64,000 bases of DNA. It comes from Saccharothrix deserti. Its GTDB lineage: Bacteria; Actinomycetota; Actinomycetes; Mycobacteriales; Pseudonocardiaceae. Location: contig NZ_ML775961.1 of the NCBI RefSeq assembly GCF_009769385.1, positions 1 through 64,000 on the forward strand. Direction: 5' to 3'. A model generated the notes under the pieces. That model worked only from the letters and a program-made list of their open reading frames with translations. It was not told where the DNA came from and made no database searches. Below are positions 33,053 through 41,552 of the stretch, piece after piece. The position numbers were made by a program, and so were the translations under genes. How positions within the stretch are numbered: the stretch's first letter is position 1; each line of letters begins with the position of its first letter.

Positions 33053-35380
33053 TCAGCTGCCGGACAGGCCGTCGACGAAGCGGGCGACCAGTTCGGCCGC
33101 GATGTCGCGCACCTTCACGTTGCGGTGCTGGGACCACGCGGTGATCTTCCTGAACGCGGTGTCGGCGTCGCAGCGGTGCAGGGCCATCAGGATGCCGACC
33201 GCCTGGCTGGTGGTCGTGCGGCTGGCCAACGCCTCGCGCAGGGTGCTCGCCTCGCGCTCCCCTTCGGCCAGCAGGGCTTCGCGGAAGCTCGACAGTTCCA
33301 GGTGGACCCTGGTCCGGGCGATCAGCTCGGCCGGGTGGAACGGTTTGACCACGTAGTCGTCCGCGCCGTTGCGCAGCCCCTCCACCGCCGACTCGGTGCC
33401 CGCCCTGGCGGTCAGCAGCACGACCGGCACGCGGGCCAGCACCGGGTCGGACCGCAGGTCGCCGAGCAGCGCGACGCCGTCGCGGCCGGGCAGCATCACA
33501 TCGCTCAGCACCAGGTCCGGCCGGGACGTGCGGGCGTGCTTCAACGCCGTCTCGGTGTCGCCGACCGCGTCCACCCGCCAGTGCTGCGCGGTGAGCAGGC
33601 GGGCCAGGTAGTCGCGCATGTCGGCGTTGTCCTCGACCAGCAGGATGCGCCGTTCCCCGGTGCCCGCCACCGGTTCGGCGGCGGCCGGCGGCGTCCACTG
33701 CCGGGTCTCGCCGATGAAGCTCGCACCGAGGTCGTCCAGCGGCACCCGGCGGACCGCGTCGGCCGCGTCCGCCCGGGGGACCGTCACGGTGAACGTGCTG
33801 CCCCGACCCGGTGTGCTGCGCACCGCCACCGTGCCGCCCAACGCCGCCGCCAGGTCCGCCACCAGCGACAGGCCGATGCCCGCGCCCTCGCGGCTGCGCC
33901 CGGTGACGCCGTCGACCTGGTGGAACCGCTGGAACACGCGGCCCTGCTCGGCTTCCGGGATGCCCACACCGGTGTCGGCGACGGTGAGCACGCAGCTGTC
34001 CCCGGTGGTCCACACGGTGACCGCGATCGTGCCCTCGGTGGTGTACTTGATCGCGTTGGACAGCAGGTTGAGCACGATCCGCGCCCACATCTCCTGGTCC
34101 AGCCACACCGTGCCGCCCGACGTCTCGACCACCAGCTCCAGGCCCAACTCCTCGGCCGTGGCCCGGAACATCGCCGCGCAGTCCGCGGTCAGCGCCGCCA
34201 CGTCCGTCGGCTCCAGCCGGATGTGCAGGTGGTCGGCCTCGGCCCTGGACACGTCCAGCAGCGTGTCGACCAGGCGGCGCAGCCGCAGCGCCGCCCGGTG
34301 CGCTGCGGACACCGCCTCCCGCTGACCCGCGGGCAGCGCGGCGGCGTGGTCCTCCAGCAGCGTGCTCAACGGCGCCAGCAGCAGCGTCAACGGGGTGCGG
34401 AACTCGTGGCCGATGTTCTGGAAGAACCGGGTCTTGGCGGCGTCCAACTCCGCCAGCGCCTCGGCGCGGGTGCGTTCGGCCTCGTAGGCGACCGTGTCGT
34501 CCACCGCCGTCGCCACACCCGCCGTCACCAGGTCCACGAACGACGCGTAGGACTGGTCGAACCTGCGGAACGGGCTCAGACCCACCACCAGCGCGCCGTG
34601 CGTGCCGCGTGCGCCCGCGGTCAACGGCACCACCAGCGTCTCGTCCCGCCCGATCATCTCCGCCTGCCCGGTCCCGGCCACCCGGCCCACCACGTCCGCC
34701 GGGATCCCCGCGCCCGTGCCCGTGGACGCCACCAGGGTCGGCTCCCCGCCACCCGTGCGCAGGTAGGCCGCGACCCGGGGCAGGTCGGCCGAACTGCCCG
34801 CCAGCACCTTCACCGCCGCACGGCAGGCGTCCGCGGCCGTGTCGGCCTCGGCGATCGACAGCGTGCCCAGCTGCCGCAACGTCTCCAGCCTGCGTTCGCC
34901 CAACACCCGCGCCGTCACGTCGGTCGTGGCCACGAAGATGCCCGCCACCGTGCCGTCCTCGGCGTGCACCGGGCTGTAGGAGAACGTCCAGTACGTCTCC
35001 TCCCGGTAGCCGTGCCGGTGCAGGAACAACAGCTGGTTCTCCGAGTACGTCGGCACGCCCTCGTCCAGCGCCTGGCGGGCCAGCGGCCCCAACTCGTCCC
35101 ACACCTCGGCCCAGCACTCCGCGCCGGGCTGGCCGATCGCGCGCGGGTACTTGTCGCCCAGCACCGGGGTGTAGGCGTGGTTGAAGATCTGCACCAGCCG
35201 CGGACCCCACCACAGCAGCATCGGCACCCGCGACGGCATGACGGTGCGGATCGCGGCACGCAACTCGACCGACCAGGACGCCACCGGGCCGAGCGGGGTG
35301 GCCGACCAGTCGTGCGCGCGGTGCGCGTCGCTCGTCGGGTCGTCACCCGGGAACAACCGCCGCGCGGACCACTCGACCAC
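33053..35380 (-). CDS. Hybrid histidine kinase with PAS, REC and ANTAR output
   Basis: The 775-residue cytoplasmic protein has, in order: a PAS domain (WWGPRLVQIFNHAYTPVLGD), a GAF-like domain (about 165-300), HisKA with His325 in NIGHEFRTPL, HATPase_c (NLLSNAIKYT, DTGVGIPEAEQGRV), a receiver domain with Asp627 in LSDVMLPG, and a C-terminal ANTAR domain (about 700-765, TTTSQAVGILMALHRCDADT). ANTAR domains bind paired hairpins in nascent RNA and prevent termination. Sensing, phosphotransfer and RNA-level output are thus joined in one chain. GTG start after GGGGAGGCG. Confidence 0.9.
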   Translation of the reverse strand: MVEWSARRLFPGDDPTSDAHRAHDWSATPLGPVASWSVELRAAIRTVMPSRVPMLLWWGPRLVQIFNHAYTPVLGDKYPRAIGQPGAECWAEVWDELGPLARQALDEGVPTYSENQLLFLHRHGYREETYWTFSYSPVHAEDGTVAGIFVATTDVTARVLGERRLETLRQLGTLSIAEADTAADACRAAVKVLAGSSADLPRVAAYLRTGGGEPTLVASTGTGAGIPADVVGRVAGTGQAEMIGRDETLVVPLTAGARGTHGALVVGLSPFRRFDQSYASFVDLVTAGVATAVDDTVAYEAERTRAEALAELDAAKTRFFQNIGHEFRTPLTLLLAPLSTLLEDHAAALPAGQREAVSAAHRAALRLRRLVDTLLDVSRAEADHLHIRLEPTDVAALTADCAAMFRATAEELGLELVVETSGGTVWLDQEMWARIVLNLLSNAIKYTTEGTIAVTVWTTGDSCVLTVADTGVGIPEAEQGRVFQRFHQVDGVTGRSREGAGIGLSLVADLAAALGGTVAVRSTPGRGSTFTVTVPRADAADAVRRVPLDDLGASFIGETRQWTPPAAAEPVAGTGERRILLVEDNADMRDYLARLLTAQHWRVDAVGDTETALKHARTSRPDLVLSDVMLPGRDGVALLGDLRSDPVLARVPVVLLTARAGTESAVEGLRNGADDYVVKPFHPAELIARTRVHLELSSFREALLAEGEREASTLREALASRTTTSQAVGILMALHRCDADTAFRKITAWSQHRNVKVRDIAAELVARFVDGLSGS

Positions 35381-35692
35381 GTCCGAACGCCTCCCCGCGT
35401 CACGGGCGAGACGACGTCCACAACACCGGACAGGTCTCGCGCTTGCCCAACGACCTGAGCGGCTGGTGTTTCAACCGGCTGCGACGGGATGTTAGCCCAG
35501 GGTGTCCGGGCGGGCACGGCCAGCCGGAACCGGCCGCGACACGATCTTCCGGTGATCCGCCGCCCCACGCGGGTACACCCCTGTCGGGGGACAGCGAGAC
35601 CCCGAAGCCACCACGTGGACACAGTCCGTGCACCCCCGCGCGCGGAGTGGTGAACTTGGGGCGACGTCCGACGAACCGGGTGAGGATGGCAG

Positions 35693-37489
35693 ATGACTCC
35701 CGACCAGACCCGCGCGACCACGACCGACCAGACCCGCGCCGGCACGGCCCCGTGGTGGACCTCGGCCGTCGTCTACCAGGTGTACCCGCGCAGCTTCGCC
35801 GACTCCGACGGTGACGGCGTGGGCGACCTGGCCGGGCTGACCGCGCGGCTGGACCACCTGGAACGGCTCGGCGTGGACGTGATCTGGCTGTCGCCGGTGT
35901 ACGCCTCGCCGCACGCCGACAACGGCTACGACATCTCCGACTACCAGGCCATCGACCCGGTGTTCGGCACGCTGGAGGACTTCGACCGGCTGCTGGCCGC
36001 CGTGCACGCGCGCGGCATGAAGCTGGTGATGGACCTGGTGGTCAACCACTCGTCCGACGAGCACCCGTGGTTCGTGGAATCCCGTTCGTCCAAGGACAAC
36101 CCGAAGCGGGACTGGTACTGGTGGCGTCCGCCGCGCGAGGGTTTCGAGGCGGGGCAACCCGGCGCCGAGCCGACCAACTGGGGTTCGTTCTTCTCCGGTC
36201 CGGCGTGGACGCTGGACGAGGCGACGGGGGAGTACTACCTGCACCTGTTCGACCGCAAACAACCGGACCTGAACTGGGAGAACCCCGACGTCCGGCAGGC
36301 GGTCTACGCGATGATGCGCTGGTGGCTGGACCGGGGCGTGGACGGGTTCCGGATGGACGTCATCAACCTCATCTCCAAGGACCCCGACCTGCCCGACGGC
36401 GCGACCACCGGCGCCGGAGGACTGGGCGACGGGTTCCCGCACTTCGCCACCCGCCCCGGCGTGCACGACTTCCTGCGCGAGATGAACCGCGAGGTGTTCG
36501 GGGGCCGGCCGGGCGAATTCCTGACCGTGGGGGAGATGCCCGGCGTGACGTGGGAGCAGGCGCGGCTGTTCACCGACCCGGCGCGGCGCGAGCTGGACAT
36601 GGTGTTCCAGTTCGAGCACGTCTGGCTCGACCAGGGGCCGGGCGGCAAGTTCGACCCCAGGCCGCTGGACCTGCGCGACCTCAAGGCGTCGCTCGGGCGG
36701 TGGCAGACCGAGCTGGGCGAGGTCGGCTGGAACAGCCTCTACTGGAACAACCACGACCAGCCCAGGGCCGTGTCCCGCTTCGGCGACGACGGCGAGCACT
36801 GGCGCGAGTCCGCGACCGCGCTGGCGACCGTGCTGCACCTGCACCGCGGCACACCGTACGTCTACCAGGGCGAAGAGCTGGGCATGACGAACGCGCCGTT
36901 CGGCGGCGTGGACGAGATGCGCGACCTCGAATCCCTCAACCACTACCGGGAGACCGTCGCGGCGGGCGGTGAACCGGAGGCGGTGCTGCGCGGCCTGCGC
37001 GCCATGGGCCGCGACAACGCCCGCACACCCGTGCAGTGGGACGCGAGCCCCAACGCCGGGTTCACGACCGGCGAGCCGTGGATCGCGGTCAACCCCAACC
37101 ACACCTGGCTCAACGCGCAGGCCCAGTACGACGACCCCCGGTCGGTCTTCAACCACTACCGGCGGCTCATCGAACTGCGCCACCGACTGCCGGTGGTGGC
37201 CCTGGGCGACTTCCGCATGCTGTTGGCCGACCACCCGCACATCTACGCCTACGAACGCACCCTGGACGACACCCGCCTGCTCGTCGTGGCGAACCTCGGC
37301 GGCACCCCGCAGACCGCCGAACTGGACCCCGAGTGGTCGGCCGCCGACGTGATCCTCGCGAACACCGAGGACGTGCGCGTCTCGACCGGTCGCGCCGACC
37401 TCGGGCCGTGGCAGGCGTTGGTGCTCCGGCTGTGGCCACACCGGTGCGGCCACACCGGTGCGCGGCCTTTCGCGGAACCGGTCAAGTAA
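35693..37489 (+). CDS. GH13 alpha-glucosidase
   Basis: The 598-residue enzyme carries the GH13 regions: DLVVNHSSDEHPWF (region I), GFRMDVINLISK with the nucleophile Asp (II), FLTVGEMPG with the acid/base Glu (III) and WNNHDQPRAVSRFGDD (IV). NGYDISDYQAI and VYQGEELGMTNAPF fit the oligo-1,6-glucosidase/alpha-glucosidase subfamily. It lacks a signal peptide, so it should split imported maltose- or isomaltose-type sugars in the cytoplasm. A 14-bp duplication near the 3' end has rewritten the last about 15 residues. Confidence 0.9.
   Translation: MTPDQTRATTTDQTRAGTAPWWTSAVVYQVYPRSFADSDGDGVGDLAGLTARLDHLERLGVDVIWLSPVYASPHADNGYDISDYQAIDPVFGTLEDFDRLLAAVHARGMKLVMDLVVNHSSDEHPWFVESRSSKDNPKRDWYWWRPPREGFEAGQPGAEPTNWGSFFSGPAWTLDEATGEYYLHLFDRKQPDLNWENPDVRQAVYAMMRWWLDRGVDGFRMDVINLISKDPDLPDGATTGAGGLGDGFPHFATRPGVHDFLREMNREVFGGRPGEFLTVGEMPGVTWEQARLFTDPARRELDMVFQFEHVWLDQGPGGKFDPRPLDLRDLKASLGRWQTELGEVGWNSLYWNNHDQPRAVSRFGDDGEHWRESATALATVLHLHRGTPYVYQGEELGMTNAPFGGVDEMRDLESLNHYRETVAAGGEPEAVLRGLRAMGRDNARTPVQWDASPNAGFTTGEPWIAVNPNHTWLNAQAQYDDPRSVFNHYRRLIELRHRLPVVALGDFRMLLADHPHIYAYERTLDDTRLLVVANLGGTPQTAELDPEWSAADVILANTEDVRVSTGRADLGPWQALVLRLWPHRCGHTGARPFAEPVK
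37434..37461 (+). repeat. 14-bp tandem duplication at the 3' end of the GH13 gene
   Basis: GGCCACACCGGTGC occurs twice in a row (37434-37447 and 37448-37461). Since 14 is not a multiple of three, the second copy shifts the reading frame of the C-terminal tail. Confidence 0.85.
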
Positions 37490-37553
37490 GTACGGTCGGC
37501 AGCGAGCCTTCCGCCGAGGCGATCTCTTTCACCGTGGAAGGAGAGCGTCGCAC

Positions 37554-38990
37554 ATGTCGCGTCGACGCTTCGCGCTCGGAATCGTGCCCGCACTCTTGCT
37601 CGGCCTCGTCGTCGCCGCCGCGCCCGCCGCCCAGGCCGCGCCGGTGACCGTGACCAACGGCATCCAGTTCACCGACACCACGGGCGCCGTCGTGCACGCC
37701 CACGGCGGCGGCATGCTCAAGGTCGGCTCGTACTACTACTGGTTCGGCGAGAACCGCAACACCGACAACACGTTCCGCGCGGTGTCGGTGTACCGGTCGA
37801 CCGACCTGCGCACGTGGGAGTTCCGCAACAACGTGCTGACCCAGTCGTCCGCCGCCGAACTGGGTTCCGCCAACATCGAGCGGCCCAAGGTGGTCTACAA
37901 CAGCTCCACCGGGCAGTTCGTCATGTGGATGCACAAGGAGAACGGCACCGACTACGGCGAGGCGCGGGCGGCCGTGGCGACATCGGCCACGGTCGACGGC
38001 AACTACACCTACCGGGGCAGCTTCCGGCCGTTGGGCCACATGTCGCGCGACATCACGCTGTTCCGCGACGACGACGGCACCGGGTACATGATCTCGGCGG
38101 CCCGCGAGAACGCCGACCTGCACGTCTACCGGCTGACCTCGGACTACCTGGGCGTGAGCAGCCTGGTGCACACGCTGTGGCCCGGCTCGTGGCGCGAGGC
38201 GCCCGCGATGTTCAAGCGCAACGGCGTGTACTTCCTGCTCACCTCCGGCGCCACCGGGTGGAACCCGAACCAGCAGAAGTACGCCACCGCGAGCAGCGTC
38301 GCCGGGTCGTGGAGCGCGCTGAGCAACATCGGCGACGGCACCAGCTACGGCACGCAGACCGCGCACGTCGTGCCGGTGCAGGGCACGCAGACCACGTCGT
38401 ACCTGTACCTGGGCGACCGGTGGGCGGGCGCGTGGGGCGGCCGGGTGAACGAGTCCCGGTACGTGTGGCTGCCGCTGCGGTTCGGTTCGGACACCAGCAT
38501 GTCGATGAGCTGGTCGCCGCAGGTGAGCATCGACACCGCCACCGGCGTGGTCGACCCGGTCGGCAGCGGCACGCCGTACGAGACGTTCGTGGCGCGGCAC
38601 AGCGGCAAGTGCGCCGACATCCCCAGCTCGTCGCGCACCGACGGGACCGCGCTCAAGCAGTACCCGTGCAACGGCGGCCAGAACCAGCAGTGGCAGCTGG
38701 AGGACGCGGGCGGCGGCTACCACCGGCTGATCGCCCGGCACAGCGGCAAGTGCCTGGACGTGGTCGACTCGTCCACGGCGGACGGCGCCGCCGTGGCCCA
38801 GTACACCTGCAACGGCGGTCAGAACCAGCAGTGGCAGGCCCAGGCCACCGGCGGCCACCACCGACTGGTCGCCCGGCACAGCGGGAAGTGCCTGGACGTG
38901 ACCAGCGGGTCCAGCGCCGACGGCGCGGTGATCAAGCAGTACACCTGCAACAGCGGCACCAACCAGCAGTGGACCCGACGCGGCGTGTGA
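37554..38990 (+). CDS. Secreted GH43-type glycosidase with ricin-type CBM13
   Basis: The 478-residue product has a signal peptide (about 1-28, ending AAQAA) and a five-bladed beta-propeller catalytic domain resembling GH43 exo-beta-1,3-galactanases: YYYWFGENRNTDN, ERPKVVYNSSTGQFVMWMH and REAPAMFKRNGVYFLL. The C-terminal about 140 residues form a beta-trefoil with three QXW repeats (each with HSGKC and QNQQW or TNQQW), a galactose/xylose-binding CBM13. It is secreted and may act on arabinogalactan side chains together with the beta-galactosidase at 1167. GAAGGAGAG supports ATG 37554. Confidence 0.88.
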   Translation: MSRRRFALGIVPALLLGLVVAAAPAAQAAPVTVTNGIQFTDTTGAVVHAHGGGMLKVGSYYYWFGENRNTDNTFRAVSVYRSTDLRTWEFRNNVLTQSSAAELGSANIERPKVVYNSSTGQFVMWMHKENGTDYGEARAAVATSATVDGNYTYRGSFRPLGHMSRDITLFRDDDGTGYMISAARENADLHVYRLTSDYLGVSSLVHTLWPGSWREAPAMFKRNGVYFLLTSGATGWNPNQQKYATASSVAGSWSALSNIGDGTSYGTQTAHVVPVQGTQTTSYLYLGDRWAGAWGGRVNESRYVWLPLRFGSDTSMSMSWSPQVSIDTATGVVDPVGSGTPYETFVARHSGKCADIPSSSRTDGTALKQYPCNGGQNQQWQLEDAGGGYHRLIARHSGKCLDVVDSSTADGAAVAQYTCNGGQNQQWQAQATGGHHRLVARHSGKCLDVTSGSSADGAVIKQYTCNSGTNQQWTRRGV

Positions 38991-39003
38991 GCCACCCACC
39001 CGC

Positions 39004-39039
39004 TCCCCGGTCACGGCCCTGAACCGGCCTGACCGGGGA
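39004..39039. terminator. Terminator after the GH43 gene
   Basis: TCCCCGGTCA (39004-39013) pairs with TGACCGGGGA (39030-39039), and GGCC repeats inside add a second short stem. It lies 14 bp after the stop codon. Confidence 0.78.
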
Positions 39040-39242
39040 ACGGACCGGCCGTCCCCGATGCCGCCGGTGCCGCCGCGGACGTTGCCGGAACCCGACCGCA
39101 CGGCATCCCTTCGACCAGCAGTTCGTCCACGATCCCCCCACCGGTGCGGTCGGGACGCGTGGACAGCCGACAGACCCCCGTCGGGAAGGCGCGTTCCCCA
39201 CCCCGAGCGGACACTGGGGATCTGGTCGGACGGGAGTGGGAC

Positions 39243-40868
39243 GTGGACGTGGTCCTTGATCTCGAACGTGGCCGTCGGCTGTTCGCGCAGGCGGACTGGC
39301 CGGAGGCCTACGACGTGCTGGCCGCGGCGGACCTCGTGACCCCGTTGCGGGCGGGCGACCTCGAACTGCTCGCACGGGCGGCGTACATGCTCGGCCGTGA
39401 CGACGACTACGTGAACGCCCTGGAACGCGCCTACCGCGCCCATCTGGACGACGGCGCGCCCATGCCCGCCGTCCGCTGCGCCTTCTGGATCGGCCACGAC
39501 TGGCTGTTCCGCGGGCAGGCCTCGCCGGCCTCCGGGTGGTTCGCGCGGGCGGAACGGTTGCTCGACCGCGAGCGGAACGATGTCGCCGAACGCGGATACG
39601 TGCTGCTGGGCGAGTTGCTCGGCCACCTCGTCAGGGGTGACGCCACGAGCGCCCTCGCCACCGCCGCCGAGATCACCGCCATCGGAGAGCGGTTCGGCGA
39701 CCCAGACCTGGTCGCCATGGGCATGATGGAACAGGGACACGCCCTGATCCGGACGGGCCACGCCGAGGACGGCCTGCGGCTGGTCGACGAGACCATGGTG
39801 GCCGTCACGTCCGGTGAGCTGTCGTCGGTCGTCGCCGGGATCGTGTACTGCAACACGATCTCGTTCTGCCGCGACGCCTACCAGCTGCGCCGCGTCCGGG
39901 AGTGGACCGCGGCCCTGACGCGGTGGTGCGAGCGCCAGCCCGGGATGGTGGCCCACAACGGCCTCTGCCTGGTGCACCGGGCCGAGATCATGACCCTCGG
40001 CGGCGCCTGGGCGGACGCGCTCGACGAGCTGCGCCGTGTCCGCGAGCGGTTCACCCTGGGCGTGCTGAACCGGCTGGCGTGCGGCGAGGCCGCCTACCGC
40101 GACGGCGAGGTGCGCCGCCTGCAAGGCCGGTTCGACCTCGCCGAGGCCGCCTACCGCAGGGCGAGCGACCTCGGCCGGGAGCCGCAACCCGGCCTCGCCC
40201 TCACCCGCCTGGCACAGGGCAGGCTGGACTCGGCGGCCGCCACCATCCGCCGCGCGGTGGCCGAGTCGACTCGTGGACCGGCACGGGTGGAACTGCTGCC
40301 GGCGTACGTCCGGATCATGCTGGCGGCAGGCGACGTCGAAGCCGCCGCCGTCGCCTGCCGCGAACTCGAGGAGATCGCCGCGCAGCAGGGCAGCGAGGCC
40401 GTCGAGGCGATGGCGTGTCACGCGCGGGCAGCCGTGTCGCTCGCCGAGGGCGACGCACGGGCCTCCCTCACCGCGGCACGTCACGCCTGCGCGGCGTGGC
40501 GGGAACTGGAGGCGCCCTACGAGGCGGCCCGCAGCCGTGCCCTGCTCGGACGGGCCTGTCGCCTGCTGGGCGACGAGGACTCCGCCGCCCTCGAACTCCG
40601 GGCCGCACGGGAGGTCTTCGCCGAACTCGGCGCGCAGCCCGACGTGCTGGAGCTGTCGGAGGACTCCGACCGCTCGCACGGCCTCAGCCCGCGCGAGCAG
40701 GAGGTCCTGCGGCTGGTCGCGACCGGGCGGAGCAACCGGCAGATCGCCGCCGAACTGGTCCTCAGCGAGCACACCGTCGCGCGGCACCTGCAGAACATCT
40801 TCGCCAAGCTCGGCGTCTCGTCGCGGACCGCCGCGAGCGCCTTCGCCTACGAGCACGACCTCGTCTGA
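39243..40868 (+). CDS. LuxR-type regulator with TPR-like N-terminus
   Basis: The 541-residue product ends with a LuxR HTH domain: [20 protein letters not shown], then [20 protein letters not shown], then [20 protein letters not shown]. The preceding about 460 residues are helical repeats ([36 protein letters not shown]). There is no Walker motif, so this is not a LAL-type STAND protein but a shorter TPR-LuxR form. GTG 39243 with GGGAGTGG was chosen; longer in-frame starts lack ribosome-binding sites. Its target is unknown, and the next gene downstream is the repeat-preceded small protein. Confidence 0.85.
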   Translation: MDVVLDLERGRRLFAQADWPEAYDVLAAADLVTPLRAGDLELLARAAYMLGRDDDYVNALERAYRAHLDDGAPMPAVRCAFWIGHDWLFRGQASPASGWFARAERLLDRERNDVAERGYVLLGELLGHLVRGDATSALATAAEITAIGERFGDPDLVAMGMMEQGHALIRTGHAEDGLRLVDETMVAVTSGELSSVVAGIVYCNTISFCRDAYQLRRVREWTAALTRWCERQPGMVAHNGLCLVHRAEIMTLGGAWADALDELRRVRERFTLGVLNRLACGEAAYRDGEVRRLQGRFDLAEAAYRRASDLGREPQPGLALTRLAQGRLDSAAATIRRAVAESTRGPARVELLPAYVRIMLAAGDVEAAAVACRELEEIAAQQGSEAVEAMACHARAAVSLAEGDARASLTAARHACAAWRELEAPYEAARSRALLGRACRLLGDEDSAALELRAAREVFAELGAQPDVLELSEDSDRSHGLSPREQEVLRLVATGRSNRQIAAELVLSEHTVARHLQNIFAKLGVSSRTAASAFAYEHDLV

Positions 40869-40982
40869 CGCCGTGGTCAATACCAACCACACCGCACCCG
40901 CTCGGAGTTGGTGAACCTCGGGGACGCGGGGCCACGCGCACGCCGCCTAGCGTCGTGGACACCGACAACCCGGAAGTACCCC

Positions 40983-41120
40983 GGAAGAACGACAACACGG
41001 AAGAACGACAACACGGAAGAACGACAACACGGAAGAACGACAACACGGAAGAACGACAACACGGAAGAACGACAACACGGAAGAACGACAACACGGAAGA
41101 ACGACAACACGGAAGAACGA
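40983..41120 (+). repeat. 16-bp tandem repeat (8 full copies) in a 5' leader
   Basis: The unit GGAAGAACGACAACAC is repeated eight times without mismatch (40983-41110) and followed by a 10-nt partial copy (41111-41120). It ends 10 bp before ATG 41131. The unit is AC-rich compared with the surrounding DNA and each copy carries a GGAAG purine block. Perfect copies of this kind expand and contract by slippage. Confidence 0.97.
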
Positions 41121-41130
41121 GGTACGTGCC

Positions 41131-41427
41131 ATGTACGTCGTGGTCCACCACCGGATCATCAACCCCCAGACCGCGTTCGAGCGCGGAAAGCGCCTCATCT
41201 CCGGCGAGGGCGCCCCCGAGACGATCAAGGTCCTCCAGTTCTACCCCAGCCAGGACTTGGCCCACGTCGTCTGCCTCTGGGAGGCCGACACCGTCCAGTC
41301 GGTCCAGGACTGGGTCGACACGACGCTCGGCGACGCGAGCGACAACCTCTGCTACCCGGTCGCCACCGAGCAGGCGTTCGCCGAACGCCCGCTGGGCCTG
41401 CCGGCCCGCCCCACCCTCAGCGTGTGA
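41131..41427 (+). CDS. Small conserved hypothetical protein
   Basis: The 98-residue protein starts MYVVVHHRIINPQTAFERGK and has VLQFYPSQDLAHVVCLWEAD and TLGDASDNLCYPVATEQAFA. The length and strand/helix rhythm suggest a ferredoxin-like dimeric alpha/beta-barrel, as in small monooxygenase-like or DUF3303-type proteins, but no catalytic residues can be named. It is preceded by the 16-bp repeat tract and followed by a good terminator, so it forms its own unit. Confidence 0.8.
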   Translation: MYVVVHHRIINPQTAFERGKRLISGEGAPETIKVLQFYPSQDLAHVVCLWEADTVQSVQDWVDTTLGDASDNLCYPVATEQAFAERPLGLPARPTLSV

Positions 41428-41445
41428 CCTCACCCGACCCGCCTC

Positions 41446-41477
41446 CCCGCGAGTCGCGCACCAGCGCGGCTCGCGGG
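41446..41477. terminator. Terminator after the small hypothetical gene
   Basis: A 14-bp stem (41446-41459 with 41464-41477) has one G-U wobble and a 4-nt loop. It ends 75 bp before the ArgS paralog. Confidence 0.82.
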
Positions 41478-41552
41478 AATCTCGTTTCGCGGTAACCGGT
41501 GTTCTGCCGCACAATCACCCGATCATCGCGAGACGCAAACGGAGGGTGATCG

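Noticed and set aside
37482-40892. Minus-strand frame of more than 1100 codons across the GH43 and LuxR genes
   Set aside because: It spans two genes and their intergenic region with low-complexity Arg/Val/Gly-rich sequence. It is a GC-skew artefact.
40983-41120. CRISPR array
   Set aside because: The units are contiguous with no unique spacers, and there are no cas genes.
40877-41228. Minus-strand frame with repeated VLPCCRSSVLSFFR units
   Set aside because: It is the translation of the 16-bp tandem repeat. The unit is not a multiple of three and no start or ribosome-binding site fits.
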